Shown: positions 42,461 through 53,739, numbered from the stretch's first letter. The stretch: DNA of 64,000 nucleotides from Bacteroides graminisolvens DSM 19988 = JCM 15093 (GCF_000428125.1 NZ_KE386627.1:604438-668437); one strand, 5' to 3'. Notes: a model not told the origin generated them from the sequence alone. Made by a program: numbers and translations.

Positions 42461-44200
42461 TTATTCGCGGTTAAACAACAAACGTCCGTCTCTCTTGGCT
42501 GCCGGAACAGTCCACTCCTCGGGAATAAACTTCCATTGGTGCAAAGCTTTGGGTACAATCGTATCTTTTTCATCAATATACTGCATGAGGTAATACCGCA
42601 AATCTTTGTCTGTTGAACTGACCAAGCGTTTGGTTAAATCCTCCGCGGTGAGTCCGGCACCTTTGGTAAGCAATTCTCCTCCCCCGTTACCACGGTACGA
42701 ATTGAGTGCAACCTTATACATCTTATCCATGCTGAAAGGTTTACCGTTGGCCATGCTCACAATGGTAATCTTACTACCTTTGGGCTTGGTAACATCTACC
42801 GTATAAATAATGCCGGCTGCCGAATCGAAGTTGAAACTGTAATTCTTAAAAGTACTCCGGTCATCGTGTCCGCTGAAATTGTCGTTCAGCCACAGTAAGT
42901 GATCCCAGGGAGATTTCATCTGATTTGTCCACCAGTAATAAGATTCTTCGAGGTAATTCTTAATCTCTTTACCCGAAAGCATCATGGTATAGAGCATGTT
43001 TTCATACTTGTACAAGTTAAACATATCACCGACACGAACATCCCCTTTATTAATCTTTGCATCGAAAGAAAGCGGCGCGGTAAAAGAAATTTCCGCTCCG
43101 GATATTTCAAGTTGCAGTTCATGTATGAGGTCAACGAAGGCCGAAGGACCCAAGTACGCCTCCCACGAACTAATGGTTTTCGTAAAGTAACCGATTCGCT
43201 TAGACACAAACTCATTCAAAGCAGTAAACTGCGGGCTGAACTTAGCCATAAAATCGGGGCAAGGAGTAAAAGCATTCATATCGGTAAGTTCCCCTTTCAC
43301 CTCCATATCCCTAACACGGCCATGTTTCACTTTCACCTTTACCGTAACATTGCTCACCAACTCAGCATTATTGGCCGGATCAATAATCAATACCGAATCA
43401 CCTTTTACGTTAGCTATCTTTTTGCAATCGGCTATGTGATCGTGCCCAATCATCACGATATCAAAACCCGGCACGTTGCGTGCCACGTCAAGCGAAGCAT
43501 TTTCCTTGTATTTGCCGCCAATCATCATCGACTCCTGTCCGGCGTGAAACAGACCAATCACAATATCCGGACGCTCTTTATCGCGGATCACCTTCATCCA
43601 CTTGCGGGCCGACTCTTCCATGTCGTCAAACCGCAATCCGTGCCACAAGTTTTCGGAAAGCCAGGCAGGAATGGCCGGAGTGATAAGTCCCAATATCGCG
43701 ATCTTAATCCCCGAACGTTTCATAATGGTATAAGGAGGAAGATAAGGTTCACCGTCGGAAGTACGAATAATGTTGGCACCCAACACAGGGAAATTGCACT
43801 CGTTAATCCAGCGGTCATACACATTGTGTCCGGTTTCCACGTCGTGATTTCCCATATTGCCTACATTGTAACCCATGTAGTTCATCATGTCCGCACAAAC
43901 ATGAGTCGATACGGTATCAATGTAGTTATAATAATACGAAGACGGCTGTCCCTGAAGAATGTCTCCGTTATCCATAAGAACCAGATTCTCACCGTAGTGC
44001 TGGCGTTCCTTCTTCACAAAAGCCGCCACACGTGCCATACTACCAATCCAGTCTTTCTGTAACGTAAAACTATATGGGAAGTAGTTTCCATGCATATCAC
44101 TCGTTTGCACAAATTTCAGATCAATGACCTTTTCCTGCGCCTCCATAGCAGAGGCCGACAATAAGAAAGCCAATGAACCGACAATAACCTTTAACTTCAT
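42461..44200 (-). CDS. periplasmic 5'-nucleotidase/metallophosphatase
   Basis: The product is 579 residues with signal peptide, an N-terminal calcineurin-like domain (FVQTSDMHGN, NGDILQGQPSSY, GNHDVETG, GHDHIADC) holding a two-metal centre, and a C-terminal 5'-nucleotidase domain (SFTAPLSFDAKINKGDVRVGDMFNLYKYEN). This is the UshA class, which removes phosphate from nucleotides or cyclic nucleotides in the periplasm to scavenge nucleosides and phosphate. It sits 19 bases after the sensor kinase gene and 12 before fRMsr. Confidence 0.92.
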   Translation of the reverse strand: MKLKVIVGSLAFLLSASAMEAQEKVIDLKFVQTSDMHGNYFPYSFTLQKDWIGSMARVAAFVKKERQHYGENLVLMDNGDILQGQPSSYYYNYIDTVSTHVCADMMNYMGYNVGNMGNHDVETGHNVYDRWINECNFPVLGANIIRTSDGEPYLPPYTIMKRSGIKIAILGLITPAIPAWLSENLWHGLRFDDMEESARKWMKVIRDKERPDIVIGLFHAGQESMMIGGKYKENASLDVARNVPGFDIVMIGHDHIADCKKIANVKGDSVLIIDPANNAELVSNVTVKVKVKHGRVRDMEVKGELTDMNAFTPCPDFMAKFSPQFTALNEFVSKRIGYFTKTISSWEAYLGPSAFVDLIHELQLEISGAEISFTAPLSFDAKINKGDVRVGDMFNLYKYENMLYTMMLSGKEIKNYLEESYYWWTNQMKSPWDHLLWLNDNFSGHDDRSTFKNYSFNFDSAAGIIYTVDVTKPKGSKITIVSMANGKPFSMDKMYKVALNSYRGNGGGELLTKGAGLTAEDLTKRLVSSTDKDLRYYLMQYIDEKDTIVPKALHQWKFIPEEWTVPAAKRDGRLLFNRE

Positions 44201-44219
44201 ATTATTTTTGATTACTTAT

Positions 44220-46139
44220 TTATTTAACGATAGGGTGAGTAAACACAAAACGTGCCCCTTTACTATAGGCAGGATCCACCCAAATTTCCCCTCCCCATTT
44301 TTGTATTATCAATTTGCAGATAGACAGACCCAGTCCGGTACCCTGAGCAAAGTCGTTTAGTTTTATAAAACGTTCAAAGACAACCTGTTGTTTCTCCTGT
44401 GGAATGCCACAGCCGGTATCGGCTACGGCAAACTCAATGAACGACTGATTCACGCTGACCTCAAGCGTAATAGTTCCCTGTTTGGTAAACTTATCGGCAT
44501 TAGAAAGCAAATTGAGGATAACCTGTTGCAAGTACTGTACTTCCACCTTAGCCACGTAACTCTCCAGAGAGGAAGCGAAACGGAAATGATTTTCCGAGCT
44601 ATCGGCAAAGTTCAGCGAAAGCAATAACTGGTTGCAAAATTCAACGACATCACACTCCTGATATTTAAACTCAACGTTCTCGCTTTCCAGCGTAGACACC
44701 TCAATGATGTCATTAATCAGTTTAAGTAATAAGTCCGAATTGCGTTGAATGATACTCATGTATTGCTTTTGCTCCTCGGGTGTATACCCTCCGCCAAGCA
44801 ACACTTCTGAGAAACCGACTATAGCATTAAGTGGAGTACGTATTTCATGGCTGATGTTCGCCAGGAAAGATGACTTTAAACGACTGGCCTCTTCCGCAGC
44901 CTCTTTGGCAACACGCAACTCCTGTTCGGAAACCTCCAGAGAGTCTTTTAATTTTTTGGTGCGCAGGAAGAACCAAAGCGAAGAGATAAACCCGATAACT
45001 AAAAAAAGCAGGAATGCAACAAACGCCCAAAGATGATATTTGTACTGTTCGTACAACGTAAGCGGCTTATTGATGAAACGATAATCGTTGCCATTCAACA
45101 CATTGAGTGAAAGCTTTCTGTCATTCACGCGAATGTAATCAAACATCATCTGATTCTCCACGAAATTGGCTTTCATATCATAGTTCTTGGGCTTCTCCAG
45201 AACCTCAACAGCTTCGCGAGCTAGCGAACGGCCAAAAATAAAATACGTAGGCATGACACCTCCCAACGCCCAACTGCCAAAACCGGCGTTCGAAAGGGTG
45301 AACACCGGAAGTTCAGGATTGGCGTCCATCATCACATAAGAAGCATTGCGCATAAAGAATTCACCCTTCGCATCAATTTTCCATGCTCCAATCAATAATA
45401 CAGTATGGGGTGGAAGGCTGCGCAGCTCGTCAACAATGGTATACAGCGTGTGATGTCGCCCATCAAGTTGAATCAACCGCAGATCTTCGTATTTGGTCAT
45501 TTCCTGCCGAACGAATGCCTGAAGCGCCACACCACCGTAGCTGTTATCAGACAAGAAGGCAATATTTTTAGTTTGAGGGTATAGCTTTCTGATTAGCGAG
45601 ATATTTGCATCTACATCATAGTTATACAAATACCCACCACGAATGGGATAACGCACCTTACCGTCGGACACATCAATGGAACGAGGTTGCCAGTTGGCTG
45701 CCCGGGCACTGTCAACCGGCAGATCGATGATGCGTCTGCTCACCATGCCACATATCACCGGGATGTCTTTCAATAATGGATTTTCCTGAGATTGATAGGA
45801 GATAAAAGCCTCCTGCCCTACCAGAACTATGAGACGAGGACGTAATGAATGAATATACTTATCGAGAATAGCCTGCATGCGTCCTTTCCACTTAGGTGAT
45901 TCCTGAAAGCTTTGACAGTTCATGTTTTCTATCACCACATTCTCTGTTCCACCCAACCTCCGATACTCATCCATAAACTCCGAGATGTTATTGGAAGTTC
46001 CTTGTGCATCGGCATTATAAGAATTTATAATTAGTATATTGGGACGGACAGCCGCCAAAACTGCACTCGCCGGATGAACGAGTAAGAATACCAGAGCAAG
46101 CGATAGCAAATATTGCTTATTAATACTAAACTTTGCCAT
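44220..46139 (-). CDS. sensor histidine kinase with a periplasmic binding-protein-like domain
   Basis: The 639-residue protein has a signal anchor, a periplasmic domain of the ABC-substrate-binding-like class (ILIINSYNADAQGTS ... VLVGQEAF ... VFTLSNAGFGSWALGGVMPTY), one membrane helix (WAFVAFLLFLVIGFISSLWFF), HisKA with the phospho-acceptor in NISHEIRTPLN, and an ATPase domain with N, G1 and G2 boxes (NLLSNADKF, DTGCGIP, GTGLGLS). No receiver domain or adjacent response regulator is present. It heads the operon with nucleotidase and fRMsr genes. Confidence 0.9.
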   Translation of the reverse strand: MAKFSINKQYLLSLALVFLLVHPASAVLAAVRPNILIINSYNADAQGTSNNISEFMDEYRRLGGTENVVIENMNCQSFQESPKWKGRMQAILDKYIHSLRPRLIVLVGQEAFISYQSQENPLLKDIPVICGMVSRRIIDLPVDSARAANWQPRSIDVSDGKVRYPIRGGYLYNYDVDANISLIRKLYPQTKNIAFLSDNSYGGVALQAFVRQEMTKYEDLRLIQLDGRHHTLYTIVDELRSLPPHTVLLIGAWKIDAKGEFFMRNASYVMMDANPELPVFTLSNAGFGSWALGGVMPTYFIFGRSLAREAVEVLEKPKNYDMKANFVENQMMFDYIRVNDRKLSLNVLNGNDYRFINKPLTLYEQYKYHLWAFVAFLLFLVIGFISSLWFFLRTKKLKDSLEVSEQELRVAKEAAEEASRLKSSFLANISHEIRTPLNAIVGFSEVLLGGGYTPEEQKQYMSIIQRNSDLLLKLINDIIEVSTLESENVEFKYQECDVVEFCNQLLLSLNFADSSENHFRFASSLESYVAKVEVQYLQQVILNLLSNADKFTKQGTITLEVSVNQSFIEFAVADTGCGIPQEKQQVVFERFIKLNDFAQGTGLGLSICKLIIQKWGGEIWVDPAYSKGARFVFTHPIVK

Positions 46140-46172
46140 TAGGGAGGGGGTATATCTTTATTATTTCATTTG

Positions 46173-46222
46173 CAAATATAGCATATTTTTGCATTTTCAA
46201 AAAGATTAAATGAATATATTTG
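46173..46222. promoter_or_regulatory. divergent promoters of the kinase operon and tex
   Basis: On the minus strand TATATTTG (46180-46173) with TTG (46200-46198) serves the kinase. On the plus strand TATATTTG (46215-46222) with TTTG (46188-46191) serves tex. The two -33 regions overlap, so the polymerases would compete. Confidence 0.65.
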
Positions 46223-46249
46223 CAAACAAATCCCATAAAACATAAAAAA

Positions 46250-48376
46250 ATGAAAAATTACCAGTTGCTGATTTCCACAGCACTCAACATAACCGAAAGA
46301 CAAGTGGAAAGTACACTTAATCTGCTCAACGAAGGGGCTACAATACCCTTTATAAGTCGTTACCGTAAGGAAATGACCGGCGGATTGGATGAAGTACAGA
46401 TTGGAAATATCAAAGAACGATACGACAAATTATGTGAAATCACCAAAAGAAAAGAAACAATCATTAACACAATAGAAGAGCAGAATAAACTAACTCCCGA
46501 GCTTAAAAAGAGAATAGAAGAAACGTGGGAAAGCAGTACGCTGGAAGACATATACCTTCCGTATAAGCCCAAAAGAAAGACAAAAGCCGAGATAGCCAGA
46601 CAGAAAGGACTGGAGCCTTTGGCCATTACGCTTATGATGCAAAGGGAAAATAACCCGGAAGAAAAAGCTGCTCAATTTCTAAAAAATGGGTTAAAAGATA
46701 TAAACGAAGCCATCAAAGGCGCACAAGATATTGTAGCTGAGATGGTTAATGAAGACGAACAGGCACGTAACACGGTGAGAAACCTTTTCGGTCGTCAGGC
46801 TGTGATCTCTTCCAAAGTGATCAAGGGTAAGGAGGAAGAAGCTATTAAATACCGCGATTACTTCGACTTCTCGGAACCGTTGAAGCGTTGCAGTTCGCAT
46901 CGACTGCTTGCCATCCGCAGAGGAGAATCGGAAGGCTTGCTCAAGGTAAGCATCAGTCCGGACGACGAAGAGTGCGTTGGCCGACTGGAACGTATGTTTA
47001 TACGTAGTAACAATGCATGTGCACGTTACGTTGCCGAGGCATTGCAAGATGCATACAAACGCTTGCTGAAACCTTCCATAGAAACCGAGACGGGAAATCT
47101 CAGCAAAGAAAAGGCTGACGACGAAGCCATACGCGTGTTCACAGAAAACCTGAAACAATTGTTGCTGGCTGCTCCCCTGGGACAGAAAAGAGTGTTGGGT
47201 ATCGATCCGGGATTCAGGACCGGCTGTAAGGTAGTATGTCTGGATGCACAAGGTAACTTGTTGCACAACGAAAACATATACCCTCATCCGCCGGTGAACA
47301 AAACAGGAGAAGCTGCTTCCAAAATCAGGAAGATGGTGGAGGCTTATAACATAGAAGCCATAGCCATCGGCAACGGAACGGCAAGTCGCGAAACGGAAGA
47401 GTTTATCACCAACCAGCAATTCGACCGCAAGTTACAGGTTTTCGTGGTGAGCGAACAGGGTGCATCCATCTATTCGGCTTCGAAAGTGGCGCGCGACGAA
47501 TTTCCCGATTACGATGTAACGGTAAGAGGGGCCGTGTCTATAGGCAGAAGACTAATGGACCCGCTGGCCGAGCTGGTTAAGATTGATGCCAAATCAATCG
47601 GTGTGGGGCAATATCAACACGATGTAGACCAAACCAAGCTGAAGAAAGCACTCGATCAAACGGTGGAGAATTGTGTGAACCTGGTCGGCGTAAACCTGAA
47701 CACGGCCAGCAGTCACCTGCTTACTTACATTTCGGGTTTGGGACCTCAGTTGGCGTTGAACATCACCAACTACCGGGCAGAGAACGGTGCGTTTGCATCA
47801 CGCAAGGAACTGATGAAAGTTCCCCGCATGGGTGCCAAGGCGTTTGAACAATGTGCCGGTTTCCTGCGTATACCCAACGCCAAAAATCCGCTCGACAATA
47901 CCGCTGTGCATCCTGAAAGTTATCACATCGTAGAGAAAATGGCCAAAGACCTGGGGTGTACCGTTGCCGAACTAATAGCCAACAAAGAGTTAAGGGGGCG
48001 CATCGACTTGAAACAGTACATCACTTCAACGGTGGGACTGCCAACACTGAACGATATCATGCAGGAGCTCGACAAGCCGGGAAGAGATCCGCGAGAAACG
48101 GCCAAAGTGTTTGAATTCGACAGAAGCATACGTACACTCGACGATTTACGCGAAGGAATGATACTGCCCGGCATCGTGGGCAACATCACCAACTTCGGCG
48201 CTTTTGTTGACCTGGGCATCAAGGAAAACGGATTGATACACCTCTCGCAAATGGCCGACAGGTACATATCCGATCCTTCCGAAGTAGTATCCATTCATCA
48301 GCACATCACGGTGAAGGTACTCAGCATAGACAAAGAACGCAAACGCATACAACTCACTTTAAAGGGAATAGAGTAA
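46250..48376 (+). CDS. tex: Tex-family transcription accessory protein
   Basis: From the ATG at 46250 the product has 708 residues; a TTG 30 bases upstream lies in the promoter and is rejected. Domains in order: helical N-terminal part, YqgF-like fold (VLGIDPGFRTGCKVV), tandem helix-hairpin-helix (VGVNLNTASSHLLTYISGLG), and a C-terminal S1 RNA-binding domain (GMILPGIVGNITNFGAFVDLGIKENGLIHLSQM). It binds nucleic acids and elongating polymerase. All domains are complete. Confidence 0.95.
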   Translation: MKNYQLLISTALNITERQVESTLNLLNEGATIPFISRYRKEMTGGLDEVQIGNIKERYDKLCEITKRKETIINTIEEQNKLTPELKKRIEETWESSTLEDIYLPYKPKRKTKAEIARQKGLEPLAITLMMQRENNPEEKAAQFLKNGLKDINEAIKGAQDIVAEMVNEDEQARNTVRNLFGRQAVISSKVIKGKEEEAIKYRDYFDFSEPLKRCSSHRLLAIRRGESEGLLKVSISPDDEECVGRLERMFIRSNNACARYVAEALQDAYKRLLKPSIETETGNLSKEKADDEAIRVFTENLKQLLLAAPLGQKRVLGIDPGFRTGCKVVCLDAQGNLLHNENIYPHPPVNKTGEAASKIRKMVEAYNIEAIAIGNGTASRETEEFITNQQFDRKLQVFVVSEQGASIYSASKVARDEFPDYDVTVRGAVSIGRRLMDPLAELVKIDAKSIGVGQYQHDVDQTKLKKALDQTVENCVNLVGVNLNTASSHLLTYISGLGPQLALNITNYRAENGAFASRKELMKVPRMGAKAFEQCAGFLRIPNAKNPLDNTAVHPESYHIVEKMAKDLGCTVAELIANKELRGRIDLKQYITSTVGLPTLNDIMQELDKPGRDPRETAKVFEFDRSIRTLDDLREGMILPGIVGNITNFGAFVDLGIKENGLIHLSQMADRYISDPSEVVSIHQHITVKVLSIDKERKRIQLTLKGIE

Positions 48377-48449
48377 GTCACAAATCCTTTTGAAATACAA
48401 TAGTTTGTTAACACGGTAAGCAAATTAGCTATAAAATACAAAAAGCTAA

Positions 48450-48479
48450 TTTGCTTACTGAACTATATTGCTATATTTG
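48450..48479 (+). promoter_or_regulatory. promoter of the LRR gene
   Basis: TTTG at 48450-48453, an 18-base spacer and TATATTTG at 48472-48479 form one of the clearest promoters in the window, 21 bases before the ATG at 48501. Confidence 0.75.
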
Positions 48480-48500
48480 TCTAAACATTTATTTTGTACC

Positions 48501-49544
48501 ATGAAAAGAAGACATCTATTAGTCGTTTTAATGATTGTGACGGGTGCTGTTAACTCAGTAGCCCAAGTGAGTAAGACCTTCTTCGTGAGCAAAGCCGGAC
48601 AGATGATTTCCGCACTGACCGAAGAAGAGGCTCGCAGCGTAACACACCTCACGCTTACCGGCAAAATTAATGCAATCGACTTCAGGCATCTTCGTGATGA
48701 ATTTAGCAGCCTGGAAGTTTTAGACATATCGAATGCAGAGATAAAGATGTATATGGGTAAAGACGGCACGTACCCCGATAAGTTCTACGTGTACCCTCCC
48801 AACTGCGTTCCGGCTTATGCCTTCTGCAAACAAGAAAACGGAGCATACAAAGGCAAAACCACGCTGCGCAAAGTGGTGCTTTCCGAAAAGACGCGCAACA
48901 TTGAAGATGGTGCATTCAAAGGATGCGAACAACTTAGCATCTGCCAGATAAAGAAGAAAACCCCTCCCAACCTGCTGCCCGAAGCATTGGCTGACAGTGT
49001 AACCGCTATCTTCGTACCGCTGGGCTCTAGTGACGGCTATCGCCTGAAGAAGAGATGGGAAAACTTTGCCTTTATTGAAGGCGAACCGGTGGAAGCCACC
49101 ATTCAGGTAGGACTAATGAGCAGTTTGGAAAACGAAATTATGAAAGCAGGCTTTCAGCCGAAGAACATTAACTTCCTCACCGTGGAAGGTAAACTGGACA
49201 ATGCAGACTTTAAACTGATACGCGATTACATGCCCAACCTGGTTTCCATTAACATGGAGAAGACCAATGCCACCGTTATTCCCGAATTTACGTTTGCACA
49301 GAAGAAATATTTGCTACGCATGCAACTGCCTGCACACCTGAAATCCATTGGTCAAAGAGCTTTCAGCAATTGCAGCCGCCTGAGCGGAACGCTCGAGTTG
49401 CCCGAAACGGTAACAGCCATTGAGTATGGTGCCTTTATGGGATGCAGCAACCTACATTACGTAGTAGCAAAGGGAAATCGCATCACTACATTGGGCGATA
49501 ACCTGTTTGGCGAAGAGAATAGCAAGCTCGTTTATAAGAGATGA
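48501..49544 (+). CDS. exported BspA-type leucine-rich repeat protein
   Basis: The ATG at 48501 gives a signal peptide (MKRRHLLVVLMIVTGAVNSVAQ) and 347 residues. Repeats of the LRR_5/BspA kind are seen (VVLSEKTRNIEDGAFKGCEQLS; LPAHLKSIGQRAFSNCSRLS; LPETVTAIEYGAFMGCSNLH), split by a middle insertion with its own LTLTGKINAIDFRHLRDEFSSLEVLDIS-type motifs. BspA-type proteins are surface or secreted adhesins, but this one has no C-terminal sorting domain. It is a monocistronic gene followed by a repeat-rich spacer. Confidence 0.82.
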   Translation: MKRRHLLVVLMIVTGAVNSVAQVSKTFFVSKAGQMISALTEEEARSVTHLTLTGKINAIDFRHLRDEFSSLEVLDISNAEIKMYMGKDGTYPDKFYVYPPNCVPAYAFCKQENGAYKGKTTLRKVVLSEKTRNIEDGAFKGCEQLSICQIKKKTPPNLLPEALADSVTAIFVPLGSSDGYRLKKRWENFAFIEGEPVEATIQVGLMSSLENEIMKAGFQPKNINFLTVEGKLDNADFKLIRDYMPNLVSINMEKTNATVIPEFTFAQKKYLLRMQLPAHLKSIGQRAFSNCSRLSGTLELPETVTAIEYGAFMGCSNLHYVVAKGNRITTLGDNLFGEENSKLVYKR

Positions 49545-49576
49545 ACCGCTCATTCCTCATAAAATGAATGAAAAAA

Positions 49577-49680
49577 AGTATCACCAAGTATCACCAACCT
49601 TGTAGCGACTTGATAATCAGATTATTAGGTGTGACACTTGGCTAAAAAAAAGTGTCACCAAGTATCACCAAGTATCACCA
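49577..49680. repeat. tandem AGTATCACCA units in two clusters
   Basis: Two head-to-tail copies of AGTATCACCA occupy 49577-49596. Three more lie at 49651-49680, the first altered to AGTGTCACCA. The stretch GTGACACTT (49631-49639) pairs with AAGTGTCAC (49650-49658), so the second cluster also forms a hairpin followed further on by a T6 run, possibly a terminator for the LRR gene. Confidence 0.8.
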
Positions 49681-49709
49681 ACTTTTTTGCATTGATTCCT
49701 TACAATATA

Positions 49710-49750
49710 ATGCTAACTAAACCCTTTAGATAGAGGATTTCAGTTAGCAT
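49710..49750. terminator. inverted repeat ATGCTAACT/AGTTAGCAT
   Basis: Nine-base arms at 49710-49718 and 49742-49750 enclose a 23-base loop. No long T tract follows, so it may be a weak terminator or protein site between the convergent genes. Confidence 0.5.
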
Positions 49751-49788
49751 GCTTACCTGATTTATTTTGCAGGTGAGCAATTTTCGTC

Positions 49789-49871
49789 TCCACCCGGATC
49801 TACACATTTCGTACACCCCGGTGTACGATAGCAATACACCCGGATGTACAGCATGTGTACACCCGGGTGTA
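49789..49871. repeat. four palindromic 14-mers with exact 23-base period
   Basis: The units start at 49789, 49812, 49835 and 49858: TCCACCCGGATCTA, TACACCCCGGTGTA, TACACCCGGATGTA and TACACCCGGGTGTA. The last is a perfect palindrome and the first is the most degenerate. Each is separated by nine unrelated bases, so units are conserved while linkers are not. Confidence 0.85.
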
Positions 49872-49897
49872 TAAAAGATTTTGTAACGAGCAAATCG

Positions 49898-51535
<1,638 letters not shown>

Positions 51536-51564
51536 TTAGTTCCTATCTCAATCTGATTCGGCGG

Positions 51565-51636
51565 CAAAGGTAGTTATTTTTAATGAATTATAGCGCATGC
51601 CGGGGGTGTCAATCTGACATAAAAGCATTACCTTTG
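51565..51636. promoter_or_regulatory. divergent promoters of the ABC-F gene and grpE
   Basis: TACCTTTG appears on the minus strand (51572-51565) for the ABC-F gene and on the plus strand (51629-51636) for grpE. Both are perfect -7 boxes; -33 elements are weak. The segment between is short, so regulation may be shared. Confidence 0.6.
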
Positions 51637-51751
51637 CCGGCCGTAATGGCAACTTATGTTAATTGGCAAAGTTTTTGTTGGCTAAAAAGCAGACATTCTG
51701 TCCTGCATAGGGCAACATTCATGAATTACAATGAAAAATAATACAATAAAT

Positions 51752-52360
51752 ATGGATCCAAAAGAAAAAGAAACCCTTAACGAAGAGCAGTTAAATACAG
51801 AAGAAACAACGGATTGTACAGACGCACCGCAACAAGAAGCGGCTGCCACTGATACAAACCAAAACCAAGGTGAAGAAACTCCCGTTCTGTCGGTAGAAGA
51901 AGAATTGGCGCGCCAGCTGGAAGAAGCCAATGCAACCATCGAAGAGCAAAAAGACAAATACCTTCGCCTGTCTGCCGAGTTCGACAACTACCGCAAAAGA
52001 ACACTCAAAGAGAAAGCCGAGTTGATTTTAAACGGTGGCGAGAAAAGCATCAGCAGCATCCTGCCCGTTATCGACGATTTGGAGCGTGCCATTAAAACAA
52101 TGGAATCGGCAACCGATGTGCAAGCCGTAAAAGAAGGAGTTGAACTTATCTACAGTAAGTTCATGGGCATTCTCGGGCAGAATGGAGTGAAAGTTATTGA
52201 AACAAATAACCAGATTCTCGATACTGATTACCATGAGGCTATCGCTGTAATCCCCGCACCGTCTGAAGAACTGAAAGGCAAAATTCTGGATTGCGTGCAG
52301 ACGGGATATGTACTGAACGAAAAAGTAATCCGTCACGCTAAAGTGGTTGTAGGAGAATAA
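51752..52360 (+). CDS. grpE: nucleotide exchange factor GrpE
   Basis: The product is 202 residues from the ATG at 51752 (MDPKEKETL); an ATG at 51731 would add seven residues and cannot be excluded. After an acidic disordered start comes the long coiled-coil (LARQLEEANATIEEQKDKYLRLSAEFDNYRKRT) and the beta domain ending HAKVVVGE. It releases ADP from DnaK. It precedes dnaJ by three bases. Confidence 0.95.
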   Translation: MDPKEKETLNEEQLNTEETTDCTDAPQQEAAATDTNQNQGEETPVLSVEEELARQLEEANATIEEQKDKYLRLSAEFDNYRKRTLKEKAELILNGGEKSISSILPVIDDLERAIKTMESATDVQAVKEGVELIYSKFMGILGQNGVKVIETNNQILDTDYHEAIAVIPAPSEELKGKILDCVQTGYVLNEKVIRHAKVVVGE

Positions 52361-52363
52361 GTT

Positions 52364-53539
52364 ATGGAGAAAAGAGATTATTATGAAGTGCTTGGCGTCA
52401 GCAAGGACGCTACGGCCGACCAGATAAAAAAGGCATACCGCAAAAAGGCCATTGAGTTCCATCCCGACAAAAACCCGGGAGACAAAACGGCAGAAGAGAA
52501 GTTTAAAGAAGCTGCCGAGGCATACGATGTTTTGAGCAACCCCGATAAGAAAGCCCGTTACGATCAATTCGGACACGCGGGCATGGGCGGTGCAGCCGGC
52601 AACGGCGGGCCGTTTGGCGGTGGCTTTGGTCAGAACATGTCTATGGACGACATTTTCTCTATGTTTGGCGATATATTTGGTGGACATTCAGGCTTCGGAG
52701 GCGGCTTCGGAGGCTTTGGCGGTGGCGGTGGTGGCCAGCAGCAGCGTCGTTTTCGCGGTTCCGACTTACGTGTGAAGGTGAGACTCAACCTGAAAGAGAT
52801 TGCCAATGGCGTTGAAAAGAAGTTCAAACTGAAGAAATACGTGCCTTGTTCGCACTGTCACGGCAGCGGCGCAGAAGACAACAGCGGTTCGGAAACCTGT
52901 CCAACCTGTAAGGGAAGCGGAACGGTGATACGCAACCAGCAAACCATTCTGGGCACGATGCAAACCCGCACTACCTGTCCTACTTGCGGTGGCGAGGGCA
53001 AGATTGTGAAAAACAAATGTAAGCATTGCAACGGAGACGGCATCGAGTATGGCGAAGAAGTGGTATCTGTAAACATCCCCGCAGGAGTAATGGAAGGCAT
53101 GCAGCTGTCTATGCAAGGAAAAGGTAACGCCGGAAAACGAAACGGCATACCGGGCGACTTGCTTATTCAGGTAGAAGAAGAAGCGCATCCCGAACTGATT
53201 CGTGACGAAAACGACTTAATTTATAATTTGCTGCTGAGCGTACCTACAGCGACTTTGGGTGGTGCGGTTGAAATTCCTACCATCGACAGCAAAGTAAAGG
53301 TAAAAATTGATCCGGGCACACAGCCGGGTAAGGTTCTGCGCCTTCGTGGCAAAGGATTACCCTCGGTTAACGGTTACGGCACAGGCGACCTCTTGGTCAA
53401 TGTAAGCGTATACATTCCCGAAGCGCTCAGCAAGGACGAGAAAGCGGCATTGGAGAAACTGGAAGGTTCAGACAACTTCAAGCCCAGCAGCGGTGTGAAG
53501 GAAAAAATATTCAAGAAGTTCCGGAACTTCTTCGATTAA
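52364..53539 (+). CDS. dnaJ: chaperone DnaJ
   Basis: A full 391-residue type I J-protein: J domain with HPDKNPGD, a Gly/Phe-rich region, four zinc-binding CxxCxGxG repeats ([32 protein letters not shown]) and C-terminal substrate domains. It delivers unfolded proteins to DnaK and stimulates its ATPase. It is co-transcribed with grpE and ended by the terminator at 53594-53634. Confidence 0.97.
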   Translation: MEKRDYYEVLGVSKDATADQIKKAYRKKAIEFHPDKNPGDKTAEEKFKEAAEAYDVLSNPDKKARYDQFGHAGMGGAAGNGGPFGGGFGQNMSMDDIFSMFGDIFGGHSGFGGGFGGFGGGGGGQQQRRFRGSDLRVKVRLNLKEIANGVEKKFKLKKYVPCSHCHGSGAEDNSGSETCPTCKGSGTVIRNQQTILGTMQTRTTCPTCGGEGKIVKNKCKHCNGDGIEYGEEVVSVNIPAGVMEGMQLSMQGKGNAGKRNGIPGDLLIQVEEEAHPELIRDENDLIYNLLLSVPTATLGGAVEIPTIDSKVKVKIDPGTQPGKVLRLRGKGLPSVNGYGTGDLLVNVSVYIPEALSKDEKAALEKLEGSDNFKPSSGVKEKIFKKFRNFFD

Positions 53540-53593
53540 CGAATAGATAAAAGTTGCCCAACTTTTTTAAATTGTTGGCCAACTTTTCAAAAT

Positions 53594-53634
53594 TGCAGGC
53601 CTGAGATTTTTATTTCTAGGCCTGCATTTTTTTT
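53594..53634 (+). terminator. terminator after dnaJ, also dispersed repeat copy 2
   Basis: Nine-base arms TGCAGGCCT and AGGCCTGCA enclose 15 bases and are followed by a run of eight T. The loop and 3' arm share 18 bases, in reverse complement, with 16140-16157. A second small inverted repeat, GTTG-CCAAC type, lies just upstream at about 53553-53586. Confidence 0.88.
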
Positions 53635-53731
53635 ATCCTGCATCAACTTGTTTTTCAACGCTTTACGGGTATTTTCTAAAAAAAGCAGAAACTTTTTTCT
53701 AAATTAAGGCACGCTATTTAATATAATATTA

Positions 53732-53739
53732 TAAATTTG
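53732..53739 (+). promoter_or_regulatory. -7 element of the tRNA-Thr gene
   Basis: TAAATTTG lies 16 bases before the tRNA and matches the -7 consensus, placing the transcript start close to the mature 5' end. Confidence 0.6.

Larger units (their letters stand above)
49545..49897. other. structured, gene-free spacer between convergent genes
   Basis: This 353-base region separates the convergent LRR and ABC-F genes. It contains three separate kinds of structure: tandem ten-base repeats (49577-49680), an inverted repeat (49710-49750), and four 14-base palindrome-like units spaced every 23 bases (49789-49871). No ORF of note is present. Confidence 0.7.

Noticed and set aside
42899..44062. 387-residue plus-strand frame across the nucleotidase gene
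   Set aside because: It is antisense to a complete UshA-like gene, has no recognisable motif and an improbable His/Arg-rich composition.
46691..47419. 242-residue minus-strand frame within tex
   Set aside because: It is a shadow of the intact tex coding sequence.
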